From Delphinus delphis (taxonomy: Eukaryota > Chordata > Mammalia > Artiodactyla > Delphinidae), in the NCBI RefSeq assembly GCF_949987515.2, contig NC_082697.1, forward strand, positions 23,505,730-23,569,729: a stretch of 64,000 nt of DNA, written 5' to 3'. The translations under genes and the position numbers were made by a program. The notes below the pieces were generated by a model, which ran no database searches, had not been told where the DNA came from, and was given only the letters and a program-made list of their open reading frames with translations. Below are positions 11,701 through 23,340 of this stretch, piece by piece. Positions within the stretch are counted from its first letter, which is position 1. Each line of letters starts with the position of its first letter.

Positions 11701-14700
11701 TTCTGAGTGAGACCATTTGCCTCACTGCTCCACAGATATGCCGTGTCTGATTGAGGCTGTCCTGGACAACCAGGTGTGGGGGGCAGTAGCTGAGGCTGTC
11801 AGCTTTGAACCTGAGGATTTCAGGGTCTCACACTTGGTAGGCATTCTCTCTGTAAATGTTCAGTGAACTAATATTATTCTCTCTTGCTTAGAATGTCCTG
11901 TAGCTCTCCAAATAGTCTCCATTCTTAAGGCCCCCTTCTCCACAGAGCTTTCCCTGACCTCTCTAGGTCTGTGTTTTTTCACCCTGAATTTCAATATCCA
12001 TCCATCCATTTAACAGGTATTTATTAAGTGCCTACCATGTGTGATGCACTGGGGATATGCTGGTAAATAAAACAAACATGGTCTGATTCTTTCCTACCAG
12101 AGCTTATCTCTTAATGGAGAGACAGGCGGTAAATAAGTAAACAAGCAAATAAATATCTAATTACAAATAGAGCACAGTGATAGAGAATAATGGGGTGGGT
12201 GTACTTAGTGTGGACTGGGAAGGTCTCTGAGGAGTTTTCATAGACGCTAAGACTGAAGATTGAGGAACCAACCATGTCTTGACTATTCCTCAGAGTCTCC
12301 TGTACAGATTAGCATTTGTTCATTCTCCAGGATTTAATTCTGTGCTGCTGTTTGATGTGCTCTAGCTTTGTCCCTTCAACTAGATGGCAAGCTGCTTGTG
12401 AGCTGTGACCGTATCACTGTGACTCTGTGTTCTTACCATCGTGCTAAGCACGTAGTGGTGTCAGATCAGCCCTCACTGAGTGAGGCTCCACCACTTTAAA
12501 CTCTTAACTATAACCAGGGTCCTCCGGGGCCAGGACAGTCCCTTTGGCTGCCTCTCAGTTACTCTAGATCTAGGTGTCTCAATTTCCTGAAGGATGCTTT
12601 TTTTGTATCGTGAGGGAAAACAAGTAAGCATCCCAGTAGATTGTGGGAAAATTGCTATGCAAACTAATTTTTGCCTCCTAGGCACCCCTTTTTCTTTCCC
12701 ACTTCCTCTCTCAGACCAGTTTGTTTTCACTGACTTACTAGAAGTGTGGTGGAAAGAAGGCAGAAGTTGGGTTCGTTGATTTATTCAGCCATTTGTGTTG
12801 CACTCCCACTCTGTGCCAGGTACCGCATCCTGACTAGAGCCAGTCAGCATCATCCCTTGACCTCACCAGTGCATTCTGGTTCCAAATCTACCACCAATTA
12901 GCTAGAGAAGCTCTAAGCCTCAGTGTACTTACCTTTCCAATGAGGGTAATAGCATCTGTTCTTCCTGGCATACCTCGCCATCAGAGCCAGGTGTGTGAAG
13001 GAGCCCTGACAGTCTGGAACAGTCAGGTTGCTATCATTGTTAATCTGAGTTCTGAGTCATCCTTTTCCTTCTGACTGATTATGGACTTGGCCCTTCCCAG
13101 CCATCTAACCCATCGCCAAGGCTGCCTGTTTGCAGCAGGCCGTGGCTCCCGGGGCTTTTGCTGTCCTGTGCTCTGGGCTTATTTTCTAAGTCCTTATAAC
13201 ACTCGCTCCCACTCGTGTTCCCTCTCGTGTAGCGTATGTGAGTCGCTGCCAGCAGCACTGCGGCATGTGCCCAGGGCACTTCAGACACAGGCAGGCTGTT
13301 GTGTTAGCAAATAGCTTGGAGAACAGTGATGTGCCTGAGCTTGTCCTTGGCTCCTGTCCCCATCTGCCAGAAGAAGCTGGTTTTCCCGACTCAGCCATTG
13401 TGCCAGGACAGTCTCTTGGAATTGTAGGGGTGTTTAGCAGGGGGCATTTGGGACAGGTGGACAGTTTTTCCACCAAATTGTCAGTACCCCATACTGGACA
13501 TGGCCCTTCCTGGCAGCAGGCCTAAAGCCAGACCTCATGTATTGCAGTGCCTCGGGGGCCAGACCACAGCATGACATCGAATAAGTGATCCTGGCTCTTT
13601 GTGTAATGATTTATCACTTACACAGCCTTTCATGGCCATTGTCTCTTCTCACAACTCTGTGGGATAGGTTTTAGTTTGCTTGTTTAGGTTGTGAGAAACT
13701 GAGGCTCAGGAAGGGCTAGTGGCTTTCCAAAGGCCACATAGCTATCAAGTGACCGAGCTGCCATTTGAACTCAGGTGGTCCGATCCCCAGATCTCACTGT
13801 TGTTTCAACTGTATTCACAGCTGCATGCCAAAACAAGCTCCTAATCTTTGTACCTAGCATAGTGCACTTAGCAAAACACCTGTGTGTTATCTCTTATCAT
13901 TCAAAGGTGCTGTAAGTAGGGCAGGCATTTTAGTCTCTGTTTAATAGATGAGAAGGTCAAGACTCAGCTTTATTAAATTGCCCACCGTCTCTGAGCTTGG
14001 TACTGGCAGGGCCAGGACTTGATCCCATCTTCTAGCTGACTTCCAAGCCCCAGTCAGCACTTTGTCTGGTTCCGTACACTACCTTGGCACCTGGACAGAG
14101 CAACTTCTCAGGGCCTTTCCCTTTAGTCACCCTTGCCCAGGAAGCAAGACCCTCCTCTCTCCCTCCTCAGAGCTCCAAGTTAGAAAATGGCCCTAGTCCA
14201 GGATGAAGGTCTCTGTGATATTTGGGCTTCCCAACAGAGCTCTCTCTCCTCTGTGCCAGGACGGCCGACATTAGGCACACACAGGCTCTGAGCATTCCCC
14301 TGGGGCCTATGGCTATCCTGCCGAGCAGCCTGTTCCTCTGCTTAGGGAGAGGCTGGGCCAGCCATAGCCAGCCCAGAGCTGGGTGACAGTGAGGCCAAGG
14401 TACCTGGCTCTCATTGCTAAAGAGCTAGCTGCCTTGCAGATGTGTGTCCTTGGACCAGGGGAGAAGGTGCAACCTACACTCACCTCTGTTCTTGGGAAGA
14501 AATATATACTCACAGTACTCCACGCCCATTCCTTGTGGACGGCAGTGGAACCACTGCTGCTCCCATCTCTCTTCTCTGCCTCTCAGGTGTTGCCTGGGCC
14601 TAGGCAGGCTGTAGAGGGAGTTGTGGCCTAGGAGGGTCCATCAGACATGTGCCCCATCTTTGTATCAACCTTATTAGCCAGTCACTTGGCCCCCCTGGGT

Positions 14701-17700
14701 CCCATGTTCTTCTCCTGTATAAAATGAAGGGGTCAGACCAGATGCTCTCTGAAGACCCCTTCCAAGCTCTACCAAGTAGCTGCCCCATTCCTCTCTCATG
14801 GTATCTGTAAGGTCCCTCTGAGCTGATTTTGTGTTGCTAGCGTGTTCACAGTATCCCCAGCTTTTGTATCCTGGCTCTGCCGTATGCCCCAGAAGAACAG
14901 TTGTGCTGTGTATTCTAGGGGGTCCTTTCAGATGATCGTGGGCTGGCTGCTGCCCTCTGGAGAACCTTCTTTAACCAGAAATGTGAAGACCCTCGACAAC
15001 TTGAATTGTTGGTGGAGTATGTGAGGAAACAGGTGAGCAGTCCTTTCCCTCCCCTCCAGAGCCTCCTGGACAACAGGTCCTTCCTGAGGTCTGTGGATGT
15101 TGGACTTTCAGAGGATCATGAGAGGTTGAGTTCCCAGAGTCCAGTCTGAGGGAATTCTGACCAGATCATGTCAGCAGTGGGCACCGATCAAGAACACCTT
15201 CTGTGGATCCAGCCATGAGCCAGGTCAGGGGTCAGGGAGTAGGAATAGAAGAATAAAGGGCACCGAGAAGTCTGCTGCTTTTATAAACCTGTTGCCTCTC
15301 GTTCACTGCACGTTCGACTGTCTGCTGTGTGCGCAGTGCCGTACTGATCCTGGGCACACACAGTCCTCCTGTAAGATAGCAGCATGGGGTGCAGTAAAGC
15401 TCCCCTTAGGTACCCACTCTGAGCCCCAGGATTCATGTTTCCAGCTCCTGGCTTCCAACAGGATTGGGCTCCAGGCAGCATTCCACAACATCCTGTAAGC
15501 CTCTTCCCACTGGGTGCTATCTGTCATCAAGCAGAGTTCGCCTGGTTCATTCCTCACCCCTCTGGCTGCCCAGGGCTCCCTGACACGAAAGCTTCTAAGA
15601 GAAAGCTCCAGGGTGAGGACTGCTTAACTACATAGTTTTCCTCGAGCCCAGGAAGAATTCACTCCTGTGCTCTCTGCCCCCGGATCCTGTACTGATGGGA
15701 AATCCATACATTATAGATGAGGGAGAGCTGAGTGGCAGGGAAGAGGCACATGTAGGCTTTCCCAGGGTCTCCCAGTGAGTCAGGCTGTGCAGCTGGTCTA
15801 GAGCCCCCAGCTGGGTGATTCATGCAGCCACTAGAGGCCTCAGCTGCTCCAGACCGCTCATCAGCTCAGGCTGTCCCATGAGTCACACCTTTGCTTCACG
15901 GGCCTGGCCCCTGGAGCCAAAGGGGCCTCACCTCACAGTTATTCTCTTATTCACCTGTGTCACGGCCTTCAGGCCTCCAACGGCCAGGAGAGGGAAGGCC
16001 AGGCTCTGGCTCCAAGGAGAAGACAGGGCCAGCAGGCCCAGCTGGTTGATTACTGGAAAACTACATACTAAGGCTCTTCAGAGGGTAGAGAACCCCAGAA
16101 GCCAGGACTGCTGTTTGACCGTTCTTCAAATCTGCCAGATCCGGGAAGAAGGCACTGTGGCCAGAGGACCCCACCCACAGAGAATTCTGAGACTCACACT
16201 GTTGACTCGACTCGCCCTCAGACAGGAGTAGCAACTGGCAGAGCAAATGCTGTGTTTTCTGAGAGACGAGCCCAACTTTTCCATCTGCCGCGGTGGGCTT
16301 GTGCCAGGGGCCACAACAAGGGCACAGCTGGGACCTCTCTGAAGGCCCTGAAGGAAGGGGCTGCCACACCAATAAGAAGGCCCAGATTGCCCCAGTGAGA
16401 GGCAGGCACTAGGAAAACAGTGATGGAGCTCTTAGGGAAGCAGCGAGCTCTGATGGGGACCCAGTTCTGTCAGCAAACCTTTTGAGCACCTATTCTACCA
16501 GCCTCTCTGTTGAGAAAGCAGAAATTAGTAAGACCCAGTCCTGCCCTCAAGGATCCAGCTCATGATTTGGCAAGGAAGCCAGTCAGGCACAAGGCTAACC
16601 CTGGAGTAAGTCAGTCTGCAATGTATACAGGCAGGAGCAGAGTCTATGAAAGGCTAAAGAAAGGAGGGACTAAGTCTGAGCGAGTGGATCGGGGAAGGCC
16701 AGGAGGCTAGTCCTGGGCCATGATGCCAGTTGGTCTGGTAGATGGCCTGAGGCCCAGTCAGAGATCATGCTGAGATTTTCAACCCAGGAGATGGGCATAG
16801 TGGTGGCATTAAGGACAGAAATGGAGTAATTGGAAAGAGGAGTGGCTTTTAGATGAGATAACAGGTCAGTTGACCTCCTTGCACTGGAGACATGTGGAAA
16901 TCCAGACCTGAGGTGTGTGTAAGAGACTGGGGGTGAGTGTGAGGGTCTGCAGCCTAAAAACAAAGCAGCGGAAGTGAAGGAATTCTTGGAAGAGGGAGTC
17001 GATGCAAGGCCTAAGATGAGGACTTTGGACTCCTGCCACCTCTCCTTTCCCCCCAGTTGCCTTCTTACCCTCAAATGGAGCCTCATCTTTCTGAATCCAG
17101 TGCTGACTCCTGCTCTGATCCAGCTCTCGCCCTAGAGTTTGCCTGTGCACTTGAAAGCATTTGTCCTTATTCATCTCCTTACCAGCAGAAGCCTGGGAAT
17201 CTTCCCAGAGGTGGCCTTTATCGCCTAAGACTTGCCACTTGTTAGAGCACCTGCCTCTTGCAAAACTGCCCGACCACACCTCCCTGCGCTGCTCCTGTTC
17301 TCCATCACAGGTGTCCCCTCTCCGCATTGTTCAGGGGGATAAACTCCCTCAGTCATCCTAGAGGGGTGAAGCTGGGGCCCACTAACCATGGGGTCAGGGC
17401 CCACTAGAGGACAGTAGAAGCATACACATTTTTTTTTTAAGTTCCAGTGACTAGCAGTGTCCTTCATCCTGTGAGGTACACGTTACTATTATGGGCCCCT
17501 TTCTCAGACAAGGGAACTTAAATCTCAGAGAAGGGAATTGGCTCACCTTGGGTAACATCGCTACCCTGAATGGGCAATCAGACACACAGTTCTGGTCCAC
17601 AAAGTCAGGGCTTGTGTGTCAGACATTTGTCCATTCAGAGGCACAATGGGGAATTCCCTAAAGCCTGAGAAAGCTTCCTTAGTGACTTGTTTCTTCGAAC

Positions 17701-18037
17701 CCCCTTAAATGAAATAATCCGGGAGATCAGAGACCACTACCCGTGCCCCCCTGCCCCCACCCGCCTCAGGCTTGGGAGCTGGGATGGTCAGTAGCCCCTC
17801 GTGCCCCCGCCCCGTTCTCTCCTTTGGGAGGCTGGTTCCTTGTGCCATCTCACGTCCATCCTGCCCTTGTCCCTTTCCTGTTTCCTGTTCTTCTGATTGC
17901 AGATACAGTACCTGGACTCCATGAACGGTGAGGATCTGCTTCTGACAGGGGAGGTGAGCTGGCGCCCTCTAGTGGAGAAGAATCCTCAGAGCATCCTGAA
18001 GCCCCATTCCCCAACTTACAACGACGAGGGTCTTTGA
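8676..18037 (+). CDS. UQCC1: UQCC1, C-terminal part (last three coding exons)
   Basis: Ubiquinol-cytochrome c reductase complex assembly factor 1, the animal relative of yeast Cbp3. In the family it works with UQCC2 in mitochondria to stabilise newly made cytochrome b during assembly of complex III. Three exons (8676-8753, 14919-15032, 17903-18037) join in phase 0 to give the last 108 codons. I recognise the conserved runs [40 protein letters not shown] and the C-terminus PTYNDEGL. All junctions are GT-AG. The family protein is about 300 residues, so about two thirds, including the start, lies left of the window. No frameshift or premature stop is seen. The neighbour downstream on the same strand is FAM83C, as in other mammals. 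Identity is very secure; only the missing 5' exons limit the entry. Confidence 0.96.
9105..9790 (-). mobile_element. old LINE 3' sequence, reverse
   Basis: Phrases taacataaaatttaccattt, ccatcaccaccatccatct and cttagcataatgtcttcaag are the complement of a common mammalian L1 tail. The first 300 bases may be a separate LINE fragment. Confidence 0.65.
10712..10930 (+). mobile_element. CHR SINE with (TA)n tail
   Basis: Full-length copy whose A-tail continues into a (TA)n run. Target-site duplication atattccaattca / atattccagttca. Confidence 0.92.
11150..11300. mobile_element. MER5-like relic
   Basis: Decayed sequence with gtgcatgccgatcatctgg and a downstream ggtctgaggtgaggcctg segment. Confidence 0.5.
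11300..11500. mobile_element. short palindromic DNA element, copy 1
   Basis: Contains tagccacatgtggct near one end and tagtggctactgtgttgg near the other. It is the same family as 54735-54905. I recognise it as a common ancient nonautonomous element but cannot name it surely. Confidence 0.55.
11990..12200. repeat. L2-like relic
   Basis: Phrase aggtatttattaagtgccta followed by actggggatatgctggtaaa is typical of ancient L2. Confidence 0.5.
13605..13830 (-). repeat. MIR relic
   Basis: Reverse MIR: gagaaactgaggctcaggaa and caaaggccacatagctatc. Confidence 0.6.
14919..15032 (+). CDS. UQCC1: UQCC1 coding exon (second from last)
   Basis: Acceptor tattctag ends at 14918 and donor gtgagc starts at 15033. 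The exon holds 38 codons, from [13 protein letters not shown] to LLVEYVRKQ, still within the chaperone domain. The phase is 0 on both sides. Confidence 0.95.
15033..17902. other. UQCC1: UQCC1 last intron
   Basis: Unique intron DNA. I see no exon and no young SINE. The region near 17460-17600 looks like a decayed MIR. Open frames here, the longest about 150 codons, have no recognisable domain and lack splice or start context. Confidence 0.75.
17903..18037 (+). CDS. UQCC1: UQCC1 last coding exon
   Basis: Acceptor ttgcag ends at 17902. The exon holds 44 codons and the stop TGA at 18035-18037, from [13 protein letters not shown] to the C-terminus PTYNDEGL. The 3' UTR follows in the same exon. 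Confidence 0.95.
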   Translation: MQYLDSMNGEDLLLTGEVSWRPLVEKNPQSILKPHSPTYNDEGL

Positions 18038-18494
18038 TGGGCTGGTCCCTCCAAACAGCTGGCCAACTAGCTCTGAGGAACTGCCAGAAGAGAGGTGGCT
18101 GTTTGGCCCAGGAAGTGGCCTGAACTGACCTTTGAAAAGCATCTGTCAAATACCTGGCCCCATTTGTGTTGATTTTCCTCTTAGTACGCCCAGGAGTCTG
18201 ATTGGGTGGGGTACGGTGCTGGGAGAACCCTTAGCCCTTCTAAGGTGTCCTCTCCCTCAAGAGAAGCCCTGAGAAAGAGCTCCCCTGCCCACACTCCCCA
18301 GGTCCCCTCTAGGAAACATGCGATTGACAGCTTTTCCCAAAGGCCACAGAAGGGAATGGGGGTAGGTTAGAAAGGGGACACCCCCTCCCCCCGCAAGGGC
18401 CCACTGTGGCCTAGGAGCAGTTTGTAATGCTTCTGAGTCGAGACGGGTAACCACGCTCTGTCCTCCGGCGTTGAGCTGTGGGGTTGAGTTGGCC

Positions 18495-18500
18495 ATTAAA
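18495..18500 (+). terminator. UQCC1: candidate UQCC1 poly(A) signal
   Basis: An ATTAAA hexamer lies about 460 bases after the UQCC1 stop and is the first close match to a poly(A) signal. This implies a 3' UTR of roughly 480 bases. It rests on position and the hexamer alone. Confidence 0.45.
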
Positions 18501-20034
18501 AGAAACAGAGACTTCTCTCTGCCATGGCTCTTTATTCCTGGGTCTTTTAGAAACTTACCTGGGATGGTGGATGCCACGAGCTGAGGAGCACTGCCCAGCT
18601 CAGTTAGAGACAGGGAGGCGGAGAGGCTCAGGGGGGTCTCTGCTGCTGCTTCTGCTTCCAGCTCATGGAGATGTCACTGTTCTGGCCAAGGTACAGCCTT
18701 CCAGGCCACGACCTTGGGGACCCAGGAGGCCTCTATGGCCAGGGGGCTTGTCACATCCTGAGTCATTTGGAAAGAGGCCTCAAGAGGAAGGTCCCTTTGT
18801 CACACACACTCCCATTGAACTGGGTGAGGAACATGCTGCCTTTTCCTCTCTTGGCTCCCCCTTATACGAGGTACTGGGGAGAAGGGGAGAAGAGGAGAAC
18901 ACACTCTTCCTGGCTTCGTTGCTCCGCCCCAGGACCCAGCCCTGTGCCCAGCCTTCCACCCGCTTCCCAACTCGAGGAGCATGTGCTGCAGAGCCACCTT
19001 GGTCTGGGCACTTGAGGACCAGTCCCCTCCTCCCTCTGAGTGTGGGTCATCTCTGGGGGAATTTTCTTTAAATTGAAGAAAGGGGGCGGAGAACCATATT
19101 GCCCCTCCCCCCATCAAACTTCCTTCATTTAACTTGCTATAAAATGAGTCATATAAAGAAACTCTATAAGGGTGAGGTATATCTCACTTTTGTGAAAACA
19201 TTACAAATCAAACCACCTTCTCTGAGTTTATTTAAGATGCTTTTGTTGCACAAGGAGCTCTAGAGTGAAGCCTCCTGTGTGTGTGAGATAATAACACCTT
19301 GTAACTCATTACAGCTGGGCACTATTTACATAAACCAGAGCTGGGCCAGGCAGGAATTTGCTGATTAATTTATTTTTAATGGAGTGAAGTATACCATGCA
19401 CCAAAATAAACTTTACAGTGTGTACCTAACTGCTCCTGGAATGGATGGAAAAATTAATGGAACAGATTTGGCTCTCAACTCTACACATTAATTTATATAT
19501 AAAAGTTATTTGAGCCTTAACCCATTTGCTGCCCAGGGCAGCTCCCCAGCCACAGATCCCAGCCTGCAGCACCAGTTCAGCTACCGGGCTTGCTTTAGAA
19601 TCATGGCATCTCAGATTGGAAGGACCGTTAGCGGTCATTTAGTCCAGCCCTGGTCCAGAACTTGACGCCGTTTCTCAACATCCCAGTTGCCTATGTTCAT
19701 ACGGGCCCTATATGAATACCTCCAGCAGCAGACAGCCCCCACCTGCAGAGCCAAGTCCTGTCTCCATAAGAAGAGTAATCACCAAACACTGCAACTTATG
19801 ACACGCAGCCATGTTTCAAAGAGCCAGTCGATCTGTCATGTCTGTGATGTCCCGAAGCCCTCACTTCCTGCCCGTAGGCATCTTTCACTGACTACACCCG
19901 CCCCCCCAAAATAAAATCCAGGCTCCTTGGAAGCTGCAAGGCTTTTCTTAGTTTGATCCTTGTTTGTCTTTTCGAGTCTCTAACCCATTTCTTTTCTGAG
20001 CAACTGAACCACTTGGGGTTACCTGAGGAGACTA

Positions 20035-20310
20035 CCCTGTATGTTTTCTCTGCCTGGAATCCTGTCCGCTCTTCTGACTAAAGAAATTACACACGTCCCC
20101 TAATACTACCCTCTCCTGTTCACCCCAGGCAGTGTTCTCCAGAGGAACTATTTTTTACATACCCACTCTCCATCCTGCACTGTGAGCACCTTCAGAGTGG
20201 GCATTGGTGTTTGGATCAGTTGCCTTTGTTTCTCCAGCGTCCAGCAGCATGGCTGGACCTTAGTAGGCATCAGTGTAAGCTTTGATCAATGAAAGAAGGA
20301 ATGAATGACT
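20035..20310. repeat. L2-like relic
   Basis: Phrases tgcctggaatcctgtccgc and ggaccttagtaggcatcag fit an L2 3' end. Confidence 0.5.
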
Positions 20311-20663
20311 AAATCACCAATCATTATCTATACAAGCCCAACAAAAAGCCCCTTTCTGGACCATTCTCTCAGTCTGTACTACAGTTCAGCTTATTTTAAC
20401 AATTCAGTACGAAGTACCTCCTTTGGCCTTCGAATAGGAAGGAAAGCCAGATGTTCTTGCTCTAGCTAAACGTTTTTCTATTGCAAATTGTTATTATACA
20501 GAACAAGTGAAAGACATGTTTTCTTTGCTCTCAGGGAGATTGCTCTCTAGGAATAATTTTGTACTTTATTTGTACTCTGTATATGTCCAGAAAGGATCAC
20601 AGCAAATTAAGAGACACAGGTGTAAAAACTGCAAAACAATTGAAACACAGTTTAAGAGATAAG

Positions 20664-20869
20664 GGCTTCCCTGGTGGCGCAGTGGTTGAGAGTCTGCCTG
20701 CTGATGCAGGGGACGCGGGTTCATGCCCCAGTCCGGGAGGATCCCACATGCCGCGGAGTAGCTGGGCCCGTGAGCCATGGCTGCTGAGCCTGCGCGTTGG
20801 GAGCCTGTGCTCCGCAACGGGAGAGGCCACAACAGTGAGAGGCCCGCGTACCGCAAAAAAAAAAAAAAA
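20664..20869 (+). mobile_element. CHR SINE
   Basis: Full-length copy with A-tail, flanked by aagagataag at 20654-20663 and again at 20869-20878. Confidence 0.93.
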
Positions 20870-21454
20870 AGAGATAAGATGCAAGTATTGGTAGGTTAGA
20901 AAACCTAGCCCGCTAATAACCAACTTTCACGTGACTTTTTCAGCAATTTATAAAGTGTGATCTCAGGTGTGCATTGTCTCGCAGCAGTTTTGTAAAACAG
21001 GTATTGTTCTTCTGATTCTTATCCCCTTTACACAAGAGACGAGACGGGACTACAGCTCAGAGAGGCCTGGAAGATGAACCAGGGTAAGAAGGGGCCTAGA
21101 GTGCCCAGCCCTCATCTTCATCCCTGGAGCCCTTGCTCTCTCCCCACCCCACACTGCTTCCCACAGGTCAGTGAGGAAATCTGCAACTGAGTATAAAACC
21201 TTGCTCTGAGCTCCCTGGAAGCCAAAGGCAGAAATGAGACAGGCTGAAGGTTATGTACTTCCCATTGTCACATGAAAGGAATTATACTTATTCATCAGAA
21301 GAAACAAATGTTTTCCTTATAGGGTCTTAAAATGAGAAACACTGAACAATGTTGTGAACAGTACCCCTAAGATTTCAGATTTGCCTAAAATTTTAAAAAT
21401 TGCAAGTATTGCTTTCTTACATCAAGCTGAGATTAAAGCCCAGGCTACACTTCA

Positions 21455-21665
21455 GCCAGTGTTTCTTGTGTTTCTGTTCTGCGCCAGATGCTGCTTGGCG
21501 TTTTCAGTTAGTATCTCATTTAATCCTCAGTGACAGTTCTGTGAGGTAAGTGTTATTAATAAGTTCTTGTTACTGCTGAGGGGGACTGAAGCTCAGGGAA
21601 GCCCAAATTTACCTTGCATGCGGACTCAGGCGGTTCTGACACCCAAGTCCAATGCTTTTAGTTCT
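21455..21665 (-). repeat. MIR relic
   Basis: Reverse MIR: tatctcatttaatcctcagt and gactgaagctcagggaag. Confidence 0.6.
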
Positions 21666-21724
21666 AGAAAAGGAGTACTAGATGGGGAAAGGGTCAGTTG
21701 TGCTACATTAAAAAGTAAAAGGAG

Positions 21725-21934
21725 GGGCTTCCCTGGTGGCACAATGGTTGAGAGTCCGCCTGCCGATGCAGGGGACACGGGTTCGTGCCCCGGTCCGGGA
21801 AGATCCCACATGCCACGGAGCGGCTGGGCCCGTGAGCCGTGAGCCGTGGCCGCTGAGCCTGCGCGTCCGGAGCCTGTGCTCTGCTCCGGGAGAGGCCACA
21901 ACAGTGAGAGGCCTGCGTACCACACACACAAAAA
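21725..21934 (+). mobile_element. CHR SINE with small internal duplication
   Basis: Full-length copy flanked by aaaagtaaaagga. Around 21832-21848 a gtgagcc unit is doubled, which is absent in the other copies. Confidence 0.92.
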
Positions 21935-23127
21935 AAAAGTAAAAGGAAAACTAAAGCAGTATTCCAGCCATGTGGGCTTCTGTGGGCGCATACACATACT
22001 AACAGGAAAAGTCAGAACAAGGGAGTTCAGGTTCAAGGTTCAGAAAAGCCTTCGAGGAGTTGGAACATAAAGGATGGGCAAGGTTTAGGTAGCTGGAAAG
22101 AAAAATAGGAAGTGAGGATCCGCGGCACGGAGCAGGAAACTTCAGACTCGAGTGGAGCAGCTGAGTCGGTTGCCAGGGAAGAAAAGGTTGCCGAGATCCA
22201 GATGGGGCCACGGCTCAGGGAAGCCTGGGTAACGCTGCATGTGGCAGGGACTGTGACCTGATGGGAGTGCAGGTGCACAGCGGCGTGCAGGGTGGATGGG
22301 TGCAGTCAGGAAGGATTCTAGCCATCTAGGCTTGAAGGCCTGGGAGCGATTGTAGAAATTCAGAGGAAGTTCAAACCCCAGAGGCATTGCAGGCGATAAA
22401 ATCGTCAGGACTGGATGCCTCACTGAACCTGAAGCCTGAAGAAAGCTGTTCAGGGCTCTCCTGGAAGCAGGGAGATGGTGATGTCTAGCAGAAGACAGGA
22501 GCGTGAAAAGAAGAATCTTCTTTGCATTGTGGTTTTTTTCGGGTGCTAATTACATTATCCTATGAGATGGGGCAGGGATTATTGCCCCCATGATGCACTA
22601 GGGAAGCAGGTCCACTGAGGAGAAACCACTTACCGGTGCAAGAAACCACTTACATAGCGAAGCTGACCAGTCTCATGTCTTCAAGCCCCACCCCACCTCT
22701 TTGGTGCATGTTGGTTGTGTCTATGGGGAGCTGGTCTGACGGAAGATGCATCAGGGAGGGCAAGGGCATAGGGCAGGCCTGGACCTTGGGGGATGATGAT
22801 GACCTCGGGGCCAAGGACTTTGGCCCTGTCTTGGGTATAGAAGGGACACCTGAAGTCATGAAACTGGATGAGTTCCCAGAGACGAAATGTGGAGGGTAGA
22901 AAAGGGAGTTGGGTGGGCGTGGGAGAAAGCATCCACCGGGGGAGGGTGGGGACGGGGTAGGAAGAGATTAGGAACCCGCGTAGGAGGCAGAATCAAAAAG
23001 CCAGGCGTGGGCGGTGTGGGTGGAGCCTTCCAGGAGGAGGAGGCTCTTAAGGCTGTGTGCTGCAGAGCATAGGACCGGGGGTAAGTGGGTGGAGCTTAAG
23101 GGCTTTAGATTCTTCCAAGAACAAGAG

Positions 23128-23340
23128 GTTTTTTTTTTTTTTTTTTTTTTGCGGTACGTGGGCCTCTCACTGTTGTGCCTCTCCCGTTGCGAACCACAGG
23201 CTCCGGACGCGCAGGCTCAGCGACCATGGCTCACGGGCCCAGCCGCTCCGCGGCAAGTGGGATCCTCCCGGACCGGTCCACGAACCCGTGTACCCTGCAT
23301 CGGCAGGCGGACTCTCAACCACTGCGCCACCAGGGAAGCC
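23128..23340 (-). mobile_element. CHR SINE, reverse
   Basis: Starts with a T-run and ends ccaccagggaagcc. Target-site duplication ccaagaacaaga at 23115-23126 and 23341-23352. Confidence 0.93.

Larger units (their letters stand above)
8754..14918. other. UQCC1: UQCC1 intron sequence
   Basis: No coding exon is seen. Contents are old LINE sequence (about 9105-9790), a SINE with (TA)n tail (10712-10930), MER5-like DNA (11150-11300), a short palindromic DNA element (11300-11500), L2-like sequence (about 11990-12200) and a MIR (13605-13830). Confidence 0.85.

Noticed and set aside
18478..19071. 197-codon open frame downstream of UQCC1
   Set aside because: It begins in the UQCC1 3' UTR, has no recognisable domain or splice context, and overlaps several open frames on both strands in the same GC-rich stretch.
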